Of a DNA stretch of 64,000 bases, positions 45,058 through 53,515 are shown one piece after another. The notes beneath the pieces are model-generated. The model saw only the letters and a program-made list of their open reading frames with translations. It searched no databases and was not told the DNA's origin. The position numbers were made by a program, and so were the translations under genes. Where the stretch lies: NCBI RefSeq assembly GCF_035593305.1, contig NZ_CP141615.1, positions 2,759,722-2,823,721 on the forward strand, written 5' to 3'. Source of the DNA: Limnochorda sp. L945t. GTDB taxonomy: Bacteria; Bacillota; Limnochordia; Limnochordales; Geochordaceae. Position 1 is the first letter of the stretch. Each line of letters begins with the position of its first letter.

Positions 45058-46209
45058 ATGAAAAGTGAGCTCCTCTTCATCGTCAACCCGGTGGCGGGGC
45101 ACGGGCGTTCCATGCGGGTGTTCTCGCGCCTCGAGTCCGTCATGGACCAGGTGGCGGGCCTCAAGCGGCTCGTGTGGCTCACCCGGGGTCCCGGCCACGC
45201 GTTGGAGCTGGCCCGCCGGGCAGCGCTCGAAGGTTACGACCGGATCGTGGCCGTGGGCGGGGACGGCACGGTGCACGAGGCGATCAACGGCCTGATGGGT
45301 TTGAAACCCGAGATTCTCAACCGGGTCAGCTTCGGAGTGGTGCCGGCCGGCTCGGGCAACGACTTCTCCCGCAACCTCGGCATCCCCACCGACGTGGGCG
45401 CCCTTGCCACGCTGCTCGCCAGCGGGTCGAGCGGGCTGGCCGACGTGGGCACGGTCAACGGGCACTACTTCGCCAACGTGGCCGGCGTTGGCTTCGATGC
45501 CGAGGTGGCCCGCATGGCCAACCGGGTGCCCAAGCTGGTGCCCGGGACCTTGACCTACGTGACGTGTGCCCTCGCGCAGCTGGCCGTCTACCGCAACGCC
45601 GCCGTGCGCCTCACGCTCGACGGGCAGGTGCTGGAGCGGCGGGCCCTGCTCGTCGCGGTGGGAAACGGGGCTCGCTACGCCGGAGGCATGACCATCTGCC
45701 CGGGAGCACGCATGGACGACGGCGTGTTCCGGGTGGTGGTGGCCGGCGACCTCTCCCGCGCCCAGGTGCTCCAGGTGCTACCCCAGGTGTTTCCCGGGCG
45801 GCACGTCGCGCATCCCCTGGTGGAGGTATGGGACGCCCGAGAGGTGCACGTGGAGGCCGACCGCCCCCTTTCCATCCAGGCCGACGGCGAGGTGATCGGT
45901 ACCGTTCCGGCGACCTTCCGCCTGCTGCCGAGGGCTCTGCCCGTGATCGGGCTGCGTACTCCCGAGCCCGGCGGGGCTGACGCGGAGCTCCGAGAGGCCG
46001 AGGGTGCCCGAGAGCCGGCGCCGGAGACGGAGGCTTCGGCTCCTGCCGCGGATCCGGCAGGTCCGAGGGCCGAGCGTGAGCCTGCAAAGCGCGAGCCGGC
46101 CTCCGAGCCGGGGCGCAATCCTGCCTTCCCGCAATCAAGCGACGAGGACTCGCTGCCCGGGGGCGGCAACGGGTATTTCGAGCGGCGCCGCCGGCGTGAC
46201 AGCGCGTGA
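45058..46209 (+). CDS. Diacylglycerol kinase-family lipid kinase
   Basis: A 383-residue kinase of the DgkB/YegS family, recycling diacylglycerol or acting on a related lipid at the membrane. LLFIVNPVAGHGR is at the start; the catalytic VAVGGDGTVHEAINGL is near 65-80, VPAGSGNDFSRNLGIP near 98-112, ANVAGVGFDAEVA near 142 and IQADGEVIG near 275. The last 75 residues are a low-complexity tail rich in Pro, Glu and Ala that the family lacks. AGGGGTGG lies about 11 nt before the ATG. It is followed by a DUF2953 gene 42 nt away. Confidence 0.9.
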   Translation: MKSELLFIVNPVAGHGRSMRVFSRLESVMDQVAGLKRLVWLTRGPGHALELARRAALEGYDRIVAVGGDGTVHEAINGLMGLKPEILNRVSFGVVPAGSGNDFSRNLGIPTDVGALATLLASGSSGLADVGTVNGHYFANVAGVGFDAEVARMANRVPKLVPGTLTYVTCALAQLAVYRNAAVRLTLDGQVLERRALLVAVGNGARYAGGMTICPGARMDDGVFRVVVAGDLSRAQVLQVLPQVFPGRHVAHPLVEVWDAREVHVEADRPLSIQADGEVIGTVPATFRLLPRALPVIGLRTPEPGGADAELREAEGAREPAPETEASAPAADPAGPRAEREPAKREPASEPGRNPAFPQSSDEDSLPGGGNGYFERRRRRDSA

Positions 46210-46251
46210 ATCATAAGAAGCGAGCAACGCCGTCACGATGAAACCAGACCG

Positions 46252-46989
46252 ATGAGCCCGTTGTGGCGGGGCTTCCTGATTTTCCAGGCAGGGTCCAACC
46301 TCCTCAACTTCATCCTCTCCCTCGTCTGGGTGCGGCTGGGCATGGCCTGGCGCATCCGGGTGAGCCGGGCCGGAGAGGCCCGGAGTTGCGGCTACGTCTC
46401 CTACTTGCTGCTCTCGGCCCGTTTCGACGCCCGCCTGCGCCGGTCGGGCAAAGCGTGGCGCCTGACCCTCGACGTGCGGCCCGTCCTCGCCGGCCTCCGG
46501 TGTGGGCGCATCCATGTCGAGCGGGCGGTGGCCGTCCCTGTTTCGCCGATCGCCCGGGCGCCCGTCGGCGACCCCGGAGCACCGGCCGGCGAGGCCTCGC
46601 GGCCCTGGCTCGAGCCGGCTCTGAAGGCCGCCGCCGCGTCGCTACGGGGCAAGGTGGTGGCCTCCTGCGTCGACGTGCACTTGTGCGTGGGGGTGGGCGA
46701 CGCCATGTGGAGCGCGCTGTCAGCAGGCGCCGCCTACGCCGGGCTTTCCCTCACCGCCCGCGCGCTCGGCTCGTGGACGAGCTTCGAGCGCCGCCCCCGC
46801 CTGCGTGTGCGCCCGCTGTACGGGCGGCCTCATCTTTCGGCCCGGGGACGGCTCGAGGCCCGGGCGCGCGCCGGCTGGCTCCTCCTGGCGCTCGTCAGAG
46901 GGGCGATCGCGGGCGTCCGGGCCCGGAAGCCGGCCCGCACCCCGGCCGCCGCCCCTCAGCGTGCCAGGGCCCAGAGGGCCGCCGCATAG
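46252..46989 (+). CDS. DUF2953-like membrane protein
   Basis: A 245-residue protein with an N-terminal membrane segment (about 8-32) and a conserved-looking centre VGVGDAMWSALSAGAAYAG (about 148-166), followed by RLRVRPLYGRPHLSARGRLEARARAGWLLLALVRG. This matches the pattern of DUF2953 (YtfI), which in Bacillus is linked to sporulation genes. The rest is Arg/Ala-rich. The start is preceded by a six-codon frame (MKPDR, 46238-46255) whose stop overlaps the ATG, with no clear ribosome site of its own. Family assignment by pattern only. Confidence 0.65.
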   Translation: MSPLWRGFLIFQAGSNLLNFILSLVWVRLGMAWRIRVSRAGEARSCGYVSYLLLSARFDARLRRSGKAWRLTLDVRPVLAGLRCGRIHVERAVAVPVSPIARAPVGDPGAPAGEASRPWLEPALKAAAASLRGKVVASCVDVHLCVGVGDAMWSALSAGAAYAGLSLTARALGSWTSFERRPRLRVRPLYGRPHLSARGRLEARARAGWLLLALVRGAIAGVRARKPARTPAAAPQRARAQRAAA

Positions 46990-48383
46990 ATCCGGGCCAG
47001 CTTGCGCAAGTGGTCGAGCTCGATGCTCTCGTCCTTCTCGTGCGGCACCACCCCCGAGAAGGGCAGCACCGGCCCGTACGCCACGCCCCCCGGTATCGCC
47101 CGGGCGTAGGTCCCCCCACCGATGGCCAGGGGCGGTGTCTCGTCGTCGCCGGTCTCCCTCCGGTAGACCTCGAGCAGCGTGCGTACGAGGAAGCTATCCC
47201 GGGGTACGTGGTGAGGCGGGTCGTCGTCCGCCCGCAGCACCTGCAGGCCTGCCTCGGACGCCCGTTCACGCACTCTGGCCACCAGGCCGTCCGCCCTGGC
47301 AATGGCCACGGGATAGCGGACGTTGAAGGTGGCCCGCAGCTCGCCTCCCTCGAGCCGCAAGACGCCCAGGTTGACCGTCAGCGGGCCCGAGACGTCGTCC
47401 CTTTCGGCGATTCCCAGACCCTGCCCGTGCAACCCTTTCCCCGCCCGGGCTATGAACCGCAGCGCGCCGGTGGGGTCCAGCAGGCCATCCCCGTCGCCGT
47501 CCACCAGGCAGCCCAGGAGCTGGGAGGCCGCGTTGATCCCCTTCTCCGGCGTGCTGCCGTGGGTGGCGACCCCGTAACTTTCCACCACGATCCGGCCGTC
47601 CGGGGCGGCCGATGCTTCGATGCGGGCGCGATAGCGGGTGGCCGCGGACCGTATCGCCTCGAGCCACCGGCCGGCGTCATGGCCGGGAGGCAGCTCCAGC
47701 CAGGCGGTGGCCCGGTCGGGCACGACGTTGGGTCGCTGCCCGCCCACCAGGCGTACCAGGGGCCCTGCGGGGAGCTCGCCCCCCAGCGTCAGATCCAGGA
47801 CCCCTTTCTCCGCGAAGACCACCGGGAACAGGGCGTCCGGCGCAAACGCCAAGGCCGGATAGGGATGGCGCCGGAAGTAATGGCGCACGCACTGAAACCC
47901 GGTCTCCTCGTCACCCCCGACGATCAGCCGCAGGCCGCGCCGCACCGGCGCCCCCACCGCCACCAGCGACGCCAGCGCGAACAACGCGGCGGCCGTCGGC
48001 CCTTTGTCGTCGATGGCGCCCCGGCCCACCAGCCGCCCGTCGCGGATGATCCCTCCGAACGGCGGCACGCTCCAGCCCTCCCCGGCCGGCACCACATCCA
48101 CGTGGGTCAGCACCCCGACGTCTTCGCCCGGCGGGCCCCAGCGCGCATGCACCGCATAGCCGTCGACGTCGAGCGTTTCGAGCCCTAACCGGTCGCCCAC
48201 GCTCACGACCAGTCCCAGGGCCTCGGCCACCCCCGATCCGAACGGCCGGCCCGGGGAGGCAGGCCCCTCCACGGACTCGATCCGGATCAGGCGAACCGCG
48301 AAGTCCACGAGCTCCGCGTCGTGAGCCTGGAGCCAGGCTCCGGCGGCCTGTTCCACGGGATCCATCGCTGATGGCGCCGTCAT
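46956..48383 (-). CDS. M20-family dipeptidase (PepV-like)
   Basis: A zinc dipeptidase of the PepV/CPG2 type. The 475 residues have the metal ligands in LTHVDVVPAGEGW (near 94), GRGAIDDKGPT (near 122) and GGDEETGF (near 157), a lid domain (about 190-380) with GVATHGSTPEKGINA, and the last His in VPHEKDESIELD. The ATG at 48383 has AAAGGGG 11 nt upstream. The Arg- and Gly-rich frame further upstream is not part of the protein. The 3' end overlaps the convergent DUF2953-like gene by 34 nt. Confidence 0.92.
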   Translation of the reverse strand: MTAPSAMDPVEQAAGAWLQAHDAELVDFAVRLIRIESVEGPASPGRPFGSGVAEALGLVVSVGDRLGLETLDVDGYAVHARWGPPGEDVGVLTHVDVVPAGEGWSVPPFGGIIRDGRLVGRGAIDDKGPTAAALFALASLVAVGAPVRRGLRLIVGGDEETGFQCVRHYFRRHPYPALAFAPDALFPVVFAEKGVLDLTLGGELPAGPLVRLVGGQRPNVVPDRATAWLELPPGHDAGRWLEAIRSAATRYRARIEASAAPDGRIVVESYGVATHGSTPEKGINAASQLLGCLVDGDGDGLLDPTGALRFIARAGKGLHGQGLGIAERDDVSGPLTVNLGVLRLEGGELRATFNVRYPVAIARADGLVARVRERASEAGLQVLRADDDPPHHVPRDSFLVRTLLEVYRRETGDDETPPLAIGGGTYARAIPGGVAYGPVLPFSGVVPHEKDESIELDHLRKLARIYAAALWALAR

Positions 48384-48483
48384 GCCGTCGGTACCCCTTT
48401 CGCGCGGGCGTCCTGGCACTCCGGACACCCCCGCTTCATAGCTTTTCGTGAACGCATCCGCCAGCAGCGAGGAGGTTGAGGCC

Positions 48484-49404
48484 TTGTACCAGGCCAACCT
48501 GCAACGCCCTCCCGGCGGCCAACCCTGTCCCCATTGCCCCGACACGGCTCCCGGTCAAACCGCGTCGGCCGCCGACGTGTGGGGAGCTTACGCGGGAGGC
48601 CGCGTGCCGGCCACGTGCCCGCCCGGCTTCCAGGGACGCTACACGGTCCAGCCGGGGGACACCATGTGGCTCATCGCCCAGCGCCTGGGGGTCAACATCG
48701 ACGCCCTGATCGCCGCCAACTCCCACATCCCCAACCCGGCCGCCCTCTTCCCCGGAGACGTGCTGTGCGTCCCCGGAGCGCCGCCGCGGCCGCCCTGCCG
48801 CGTGCCGGCCGGTTGTCCGAACGGGTTCGTCCGCTACACGGTGGTCGCCGGCGATACCATGTTCACCCTGGCCCGACGGTTCGGCATCCCGCTCAGCCAG
48901 CTCATCGCCGTCAACCCGCACATCCCCGACCCGTCGCTCCTGTTCCCGTGCGACGTGCTCTGCGTCCCGGCAACGGTCAGCTGCCCGCCGGGCTTCCGGA
49001 CCTACACGGTCCAGCCAGGGGACAGCATGTTCAGCATCGCGCGGCGATTCGGCATCACGCTGGACGCGCTCGTCGCGGCCAACCCGCAGATCCCCAACCC
49101 CAACGTGCTGTTCCCGGGAGACGTGCTTTGCGTCCCGCAAGCCCCTGCATGCCCGCCGGGCTCTCAAGTCTACACGGTGCGACCGGGCGACACGATGTTC
49201 ACCATCGCACAGCGCTTCGGCGTGAGCCTGGACGCGCTGATCGCGGCCAACCCGCAAATCCCCAATCCGGCGCAGATCTTCGCCGGCGACGTCCTGTGCA
49301 TCCCGCCGCCGTCCATGTCCGCCACGGCGGCGCCGCCCGGTGCTCCCGAGACGGCGGGAGAGGAGTCGCCCTCCCGCTCCCAGGCCGCCGAGCCGGCCGG
49401 CTGA
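48484..49404 (+). CDS. Four-LysM protein with Cys-rich spacers, possible spore coat/cortex protein
   Basis: A 306-residue protein with four LysM repeats (about 50-100, 115-165, 167-215, 218-265), each of the form YTVQPGDTMWLIAQRLGV...LFPGDVLCVP. Each repeat is joined by a short spacer with Cys (CPPGF, CPNGF, CPPGS), so cross-linking is possible. There is no signal peptide, as in the spore coat protein SafA that uses LysM to reach the cortex; that comparison is inference. TTG at 48484 follows GAGGAGG with 8-nt spacing, better than the GTG at 48448, which has no ribosome site. The tail is Pro/Ala/Ser-rich. Confidence 0.85.
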   Translation: MYQANLQRPPGGQPCPHCPDTAPGQTASAADVWGAYAGGRVPATCPPGFQGRYTVQPGDTMWLIAQRLGVNIDALIAANSHIPNPAALFPGDVLCVPGAPPRPPCRVPAGCPNGFVRYTVVAGDTMFTLARRFGIPLSQLIAVNPHIPDPSLLFPCDVLCVPATVSCPPGFRTYTVQPGDSMFSIARRFGITLDALVAANPQIPNPNVLFPGDVLCVPQAPACPPGSQVYTVRPGDTMFTIAQRFGVSLDALIAANPQIPNPAQIFAGDVLCIPPPSMSATAAPPGAPETAGEESPSRSQAAEPAG

Positions 49405-49445
49405 CGGCCCTCCCCTCGGGTAGCGTCGCCCGTCCGGGGCGGCCA

Positions 49446-49476
49446 CGGGTCTCCGGCCCGTCGGGCCGGAGACCCG
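49446..49476. terminator. Strong stem-loop between convergent genes
   Basis: A perfect 14-bp stem (CGGGTCTCCGGCCC and its complement) with a 3-nt loop, between the convergent LysM and isochorismatase genes. There is no long T run on either side, but the position and strength suggest a bidirectional terminator. Confidence 0.75.
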
Positions 49477-49517
49477 CTTTGGGCCCTGACGCCGGCAGAG
49501 TGCAGCCGGCCCGGCGC

Positions 49518-50129
49518 TCAAGGCGACGCGTGGGCCACGATGCCGTCCGAGCGCGTCAAGATCCCCCTGAACAGGAACGACACCTGGCGCAGCGCGGACT
49601 CCATGTCGAAAGGCGCCAGCGCCGAGATCGCGTCGACCGGGAGCACGACCTTGTACCATCGCAGCGCCGCGCTCGCGGCCGTGTAGTGCACGCAGATATT
49701 GGCGACCGTGCCGCAGATGATGAGGGTGTCGGCTCCCGCCAGGCGCAGGTCGTGGTCCAGGCTCGTCCCGTAAAAAGCGTCGTAGCGCACCTTGCGGATC
49801 ACGCGCTCGCCCGGTCGCGGCGCCAGCTCGTCGATGATGCGGGCACCCCAGGTGTCTTCCAGCACGTGCTCGCCCCAGATGGCGAACTCGGGATCTCCCG
49901 GGCGGTGCCAGTCCTGGGTGAAGAAGACGGGCATGTGGTGGGATCGGGCGAGCTCGAGCAGGCGGGCGATGGCCCCGACGGTGCGCGGCGCGTCGGGCAC
50001 GAAGAGCTTCCCCTCAGGCCGGCAGAAGTCGTTTTGCATGTCCACGACGACCAGGGCCGTGCGTTCCGGGTCGAGCTCGACCCTGGGCGTCACGGTGTAC
50101 TCGGGCACTTCGACCGTTCGAGCGGACAT
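49518..50129 (-). CDS. Isochorismatase-family cysteine hydrolase
   Basis: A 203-residue hydrolase of the nicotinamidase/isochorismatase fold. LVVVDMQNDFCRPEG holds the catalytic Asp, the Lys is in ERVIRKVRYDAFYGT and the nucleophile is Cys in CGTVANICVHYTA. FFTQDWHRPGD has the metal-site pattern of nicotinamidases, so nicotinamide or a related amide is a possible substrate; this is not decisive. The ATG at 50129 lies 22 nt after a promoter -10. It is convergent with the LysM gene and divergent from the GHL10 gene. Confidence 0.9.
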   Translation of the reverse strand: MSARTVEVPEYTVTPRVELDPERTALVVVDMQNDFCRPEGKLFVPDAPRTVGAIARLLELARSHHMPVFFTQDWHRPGDPEFAIWGEHVLEDTWGARIIDELAPRPGERVIRKVRYDAFYGTSLDHDLRLAGADTLIICGTVANICVHYTAASAALRWYKVVLPVDAISALAPFDMESALRQVSFLFRGILTRSDGIVAHASP

Positions 50130-50150
50130 TTCGGCCTCCACCCCTGCCCT

Positions 50151-50180
50151 ATTCTCACCGTCCTCGGACAGGGGTGTCAA
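50151..50180 (-). promoter_or_regulatory. Probable promoter of the isochorismatase gene
   Basis: A perfect TTGACA (50175-50180) with an 18-nt spacer to GAGAAT (50151-50156) on the minus strand; transcription would begin about 15 nt before the ATG at 50129. Confidence 0.5.
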
Positions 50181-50253
50181 ACTCCGGCGCCCAATAGGTC
50201 CGGCGTGGAGGGGGCAACCCAGACCTGGGGACAGGAGCACGGGAGGGATCCGG

Positions 50254-52062
50254 GTGATGATGCGCGGCGGGCGCCGGTGCGCGGCCCGGCTGGCGGCGGC
50301 GATCGTCCTGGCAGGAGCGCTCGTGGCGGGGGCAGGGCCCGCACGGGGGGCGGCGCCGGCTGCAGGGGGCGATGAGCAGCCGTCCCCGGCGGCCGTGGAG
50401 ATGCGGGGCATCTGGGTGGACAACGGGACGCTCGCGCGGCTCGGAGGGCCCGAGGGGATCGGGCGCCTGATGCGCCAGGTGCGGCAGGCAGGGTTCAACA
50501 GCGTGCTGGTGGAGACCATTTACCGAGGCAACACGTTGTTTCCCGGGCCGTACCAGGATCCCCGGTTCGCCCGGTGGGAGCAGGATCCGCTGGAGGCCGT
50601 GATCCGGGAGGCCCGTGCCCAGGGTCTGTTCGTGCACGCGTGGGTGTGGGCCCTGGCCGCGGGGATTTACGGCCGGCCGGGTCCGCTTCTGGCCGATCAT
50701 CCAGAGTGGGCGGACCGCAACCTTGCAGGCAGTGCGTACTCCGGCCTCCCGACGGCCGTCGGATGGCTGGATCCGTCTCGCCCCGAGGTGCGGGAATGGA
50801 TCGCAGAGCAGGCAGCCATGCTCGCACACCGCTACGGGGTCGACGGCATCCACCTCGACTACGCCCGCTATAACGACGACCTCCACGACCCCTTCGGATA
50901 CACGCCCCACGCGCAGCAGGCCTTCCGCGCCGAGACGGGCCTCGATCTGGCAGGGAGGGCCCCTCGGGCGCTGCCCCCTCCCGTGAGGCGGGCCTGGGCC
51001 GCGTGGCGGGAAGACCAGGTCACGGCCGTCGTGGCCGCCGTCCGGGACGCCCTCGACCGGGCAGGGAGCCGGGCGCTGCTCTCGGCGGCAGTCATGCCCG
51101 ACCTCGGCCAGGCCCGGCTGGTCCACCTGCAGGATTGGCGCCGGTGGCTGGCCGACGGGCTGGTCGACCTCGTGATGCCGATGGCGTACACTTCGTCGGG
51201 CGCCAACCTGGAGGACATCCTCGACGGCCTGGACGGGAGCCTGGACGCCATCCGGGCCTGGCGGGATCCCGGGCCCCTTCGCCGCGCGATCGTGCCCGGG
51301 CTGGCCTTGTTCGCGGCGCGCCCGGACACGATCGCAGCCAGCGTCGACGCGGTTCGACGCCGCGGCTTCGGGGGCGTGGTGGCATTCAGCACGGCCTACC
51401 TCAGCCTTCCTCTGCAACAGGCGCTGGCGGAGCAGGCGTTCAAGGAGGCGGCCGCGCCTCCTTCCCCGCAGGCGAGCCTGCGCAAGCGGTGGGCGGCCAT
51501 GGATCCCTTGCCGCCGCAGCCGGTCCCCGAGACGCCCCCGGTCTCGTACGCGGCGACAGGCGCTCCGGGCACCACCAACCTGGCCCGGGACGCCACGGTG
51601 TCTGTCGACTCGTCGTTCCGGGGATACGGTCCGGAGGCGCTCCATGACGGGCAGCGCAACGACGTCCTCGAGGTGGGGCGCTGGGGAGAAGTCGCATGGG
51701 CATCCGCGGAGCGCCCCGCCGACCACTGGATCGTCCTGCGCTGGCCGACCCCGCGGGCCATCCACCAGGTCGACGTCTACTGGGCCCTCGACCGCGGCCG
51801 CTTCTTCTCGTCGACCCGCCTGCGGATCGAGGTCTACGACGACGCGTCCGAAAAGTGGCGGCTCGTCTGGGAGTACCAGGGCCTGCCCACCCACGAGGTG
51901 AGCCGGACGAGCGTGAGCTTCGCCCCCGTCACCACTTCGGGCCTGCGCCTGTGGCAACCGGAAGGCGGCGGGCCGCTCGGGCGCCCCGGCCTCATGTGGG
52001 TGGCAGAGGTCGAGGTCTACGGGCCCCCGGCGACCGAAGAGGCCGCCAGGGGGACCCCGTGA
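50254..52062 (+). CDS. Secreted GHL10-type glycoside hydrolase with C-terminal F5/8C-like domain
   Basis: A 602-residue exported protein. A signal peptide (CAARLAAAIVLAGALVAGAG) precedes a GHL10/DUF187 barrel (about 50-400) that starts EMRGIWVDNGTLARLG and includes WLDPSRPEVREWI, YGVDGIHLDYARYN with the likely catalytic Asp, and VMPMAYTSSG. A Pro-rich linker leads to a discoidin-like (F5/8 type C) domain from about 445 (TNLARDATVSVDSSFRGYGPEALHDG), which usually binds glycans. A role at the cell wall is likely. GGAGG is 7 nt before the GTG at 50254; ATG at 50257 is also possible. Confidence 0.88.
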   Translation: MMMRGGRRCAARLAAAIVLAGALVAGAGPARGAAPAAGGDEQPSPAAVEMRGIWVDNGTLARLGGPEGIGRLMRQVRQAGFNSVLVETIYRGNTLFPGPYQDPRFARWEQDPLEAVIREARAQGLFVHAWVWALAAGIYGRPGPLLADHPEWADRNLAGSAYSGLPTAVGWLDPSRPEVREWIAEQAAMLAHRYGVDGIHLDYARYNDDLHDPFGYTPHAQQAFRAETGLDLAGRAPRALPPPVRRAWAAWREDQVTAVVAAVRDALDRAGSRALLSAAVMPDLGQARLVHLQDWRRWLADGLVDLVMPMAYTSSGANLEDILDGLDGSLDAIRAWRDPGPLRRAIVPGLALFAARPDTIAASVDAVRRRGFGGVVAFSTAYLSLPLQQALAEQAFKEAAAPPSPQASLRKRWAAMDPLPPQPVPETPPVSYAATGAPGTTNLARDATVSVDSSFRGYGPEALHDGQRNDVLEVGRWGEVAWASAERPADHWIVLRWPTPRAIHQVDVYWALDRGRFFSSTRLRIEVYDDASEKWRLVWEYQGLPTHEVSRTSVSFAPVTTSGLRLWQPEGGGPLGRPGLMWVAEVEVYGPPATEEAARGTP

Positions 52063-52273
52063 GGCTTCCTGCGCCCTTCACGGGATCGTCAACGGATCTT
52101 CGTCATCTTTTCAAAACCCATGGCCCGCATCCCCCACTTCCCTGCGATAGGTGTAGAGCAGCCGGGTTGCGGACGGGAGGTGCCGCAGGAGCCCTCCTGT
52201 TGCCTACCCCGTCCGGCCGCGGCGAGGATCTATAATGCAGCCTGTGATGGGCGAAGCAGAGGGGGCTTGGGTC

Positions 52274-53503
52274 ATGGAGCGATGGAAGCGGTCGGCCCGG
52301 TGGCGCCGGCTCTCCGGGCTCGCGCTGCTGGCGATGCTCAGTTTCCTGGCAGGAGCGTTCCTGACCACCAACGTGCTGGACGTGCACCTGTGGGCGCAGA
52401 GTTCGCCTGCGCCTCCGGTCGCGCCGAGCGCATCTGCGCCGGCTTCGGATGCCGTCCTGGTGCAGGCGCCGGGTATCGGTAACCCCTATCTGCTCGCGGA
52501 CATCGCCGAGCAGGTGAGCCCGGCGGTCGTCTTCGTGCAGGCCAAGTTCCCGAAGCCGCAGGTCGTGCAGGATCCGTTCTTCGAGTTCTGGTTCGGGCCC
52601 ATGCCCGCCCCGCAAGCGCCGGTCAGTGCCGGAACGGGGTTCATCATCTCCGAGGACGGTTACATCCTGACCAACCAGCACGTCGTGGGCAGCGTCGGGG
52701 ATAACCAGAAGCTCACCGTGAAGTTGGACGTTCCCAACTTCACGGCGGAGGTGCCGGCCAAGCTGGTCGGCTCGAGCTTCAGCCTCGACCTGGCGGTGCT
52801 CAAGATCGACAAGCCCAAGGGGCTCGACCGGCTCCCGGTCGTCAAGCTCGGGGACTCGGACAAGACCCGCCCCGGGGAGTGGGTCATCGCCATCGGCAAC
52901 CCGTACGGCGAGCAGCTGGAGCATACCGTGACGGTGGGCGTGGTGAGCGCCAAGGGCCGCCAGATCGAGGTACCCGACCAGGAAGCCGGCCGGATGCGGC
53001 GTTACGAAAACCTGCTGCAGACCGACGCCGCCATCAACCCCGGCAATTCGGGCGGTCCGCTGGTCAACATCCGGGGTGAGGTCATCGGCATCAACACGGC
53101 CATCAACGCCCAGGGGCAAAACATCGGCTTCGCCATCCCCATCAACGCCGCCAAGAAGGTGCTCAACGACCTCATCACCCGGGGCGGCATCCAGGTGGTA
53201 CGCCCGTACATGGGCGTCGGCCTGGAGGACCTGACCCCGAGGATGTCCGGCTACCTGGGGCTGCCCGATACCGACGGCGCGCTGGTCAACCAGGTGGAGC
53301 CGGGATCGCCGGCGGACAAGGCAGGGCTCAAAGTCTACGACGTCATCCAGCGCATGGGCCAGGCGCGCATCCGGTCTGCCAACGATGTCATTTCGGAACT
53401 CGGCAAGTACAAGCCCAAGCAGCAGGTCCCCTTGCAGGTGTGGCGGGACGGGCGCACGGTCACCCTGGTGGTCGAGCTCGGCGAACGCACCGTTCAGGAT
53501 TGA
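52274..53503 (+). CDS. htrA: Membrane-anchored HtrA/DegP-like serine protease
   Basis: An envelope quality-control protease. The 409 residues have one N-terminal membrane anchor (LSGLALLAMLSFLAGAFLTT, about 13-32), a linker, the catalytic triad His136 (TNQHVV), Asp172 (SLDLAVL) and Ser259 (GNSGGP), and a PDZ domain (about 300-400). The ATG at 52274 follows GAGGGGG; the ATG at 52235 lies inside a TATAAT that is probably the promoter -10 (52232-52237), so it is rejected as the start. tilS follows 12 nt after the stop. No CtsR box is visible here. Confidence 0.94.
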   Translation: MERWKRSARWRRLSGLALLAMLSFLAGAFLTTNVLDVHLWAQSSPAPPVAPSASAPASDAVLVQAPGIGNPYLLADIAEQVSPAVVFVQAKFPKPQVVQDPFFEFWFGPMPAPQAPVSAGTGFIISEDGYILTNQHVVGSVGDNQKLTVKLDVPNFTAEVPAKLVGSSFSLDLAVLKIDKPKGLDRLPVVKLGDSDKTRPGEWVIAIGNPYGEQLEHTVTVGVVSAKGRQIEVPDQEAGRMRRYENLLQTDAAINPGNSGGPLVNIRGEVIGINTAINAQGQNIGFAIPINAAKKVLNDLITRGGIQVVRPYMGVGLEDLTPRMSGYLGLPDTDGALVNQVEPGSPADKAGLKVYDVIQRMGQARIRSANDVISELGKYKPKQQVPLQVWRDGRTVTLVVELGERTVQD

Positions 53504-53515
53504 GGACGCGCTGAG

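Noticed and set aside
48534-50375. Long plus-strand frame across the LysM gene
   Set aside because: The LysM repeats are in another frame; this one crosses a terminator stem and is rich in Arg and Gly.
52235-52273. ATG at 52235 as the htrA start
   Set aside because: It is part of the TATAAT -10 and has no ribosome site; the ATG at 52274 has one.
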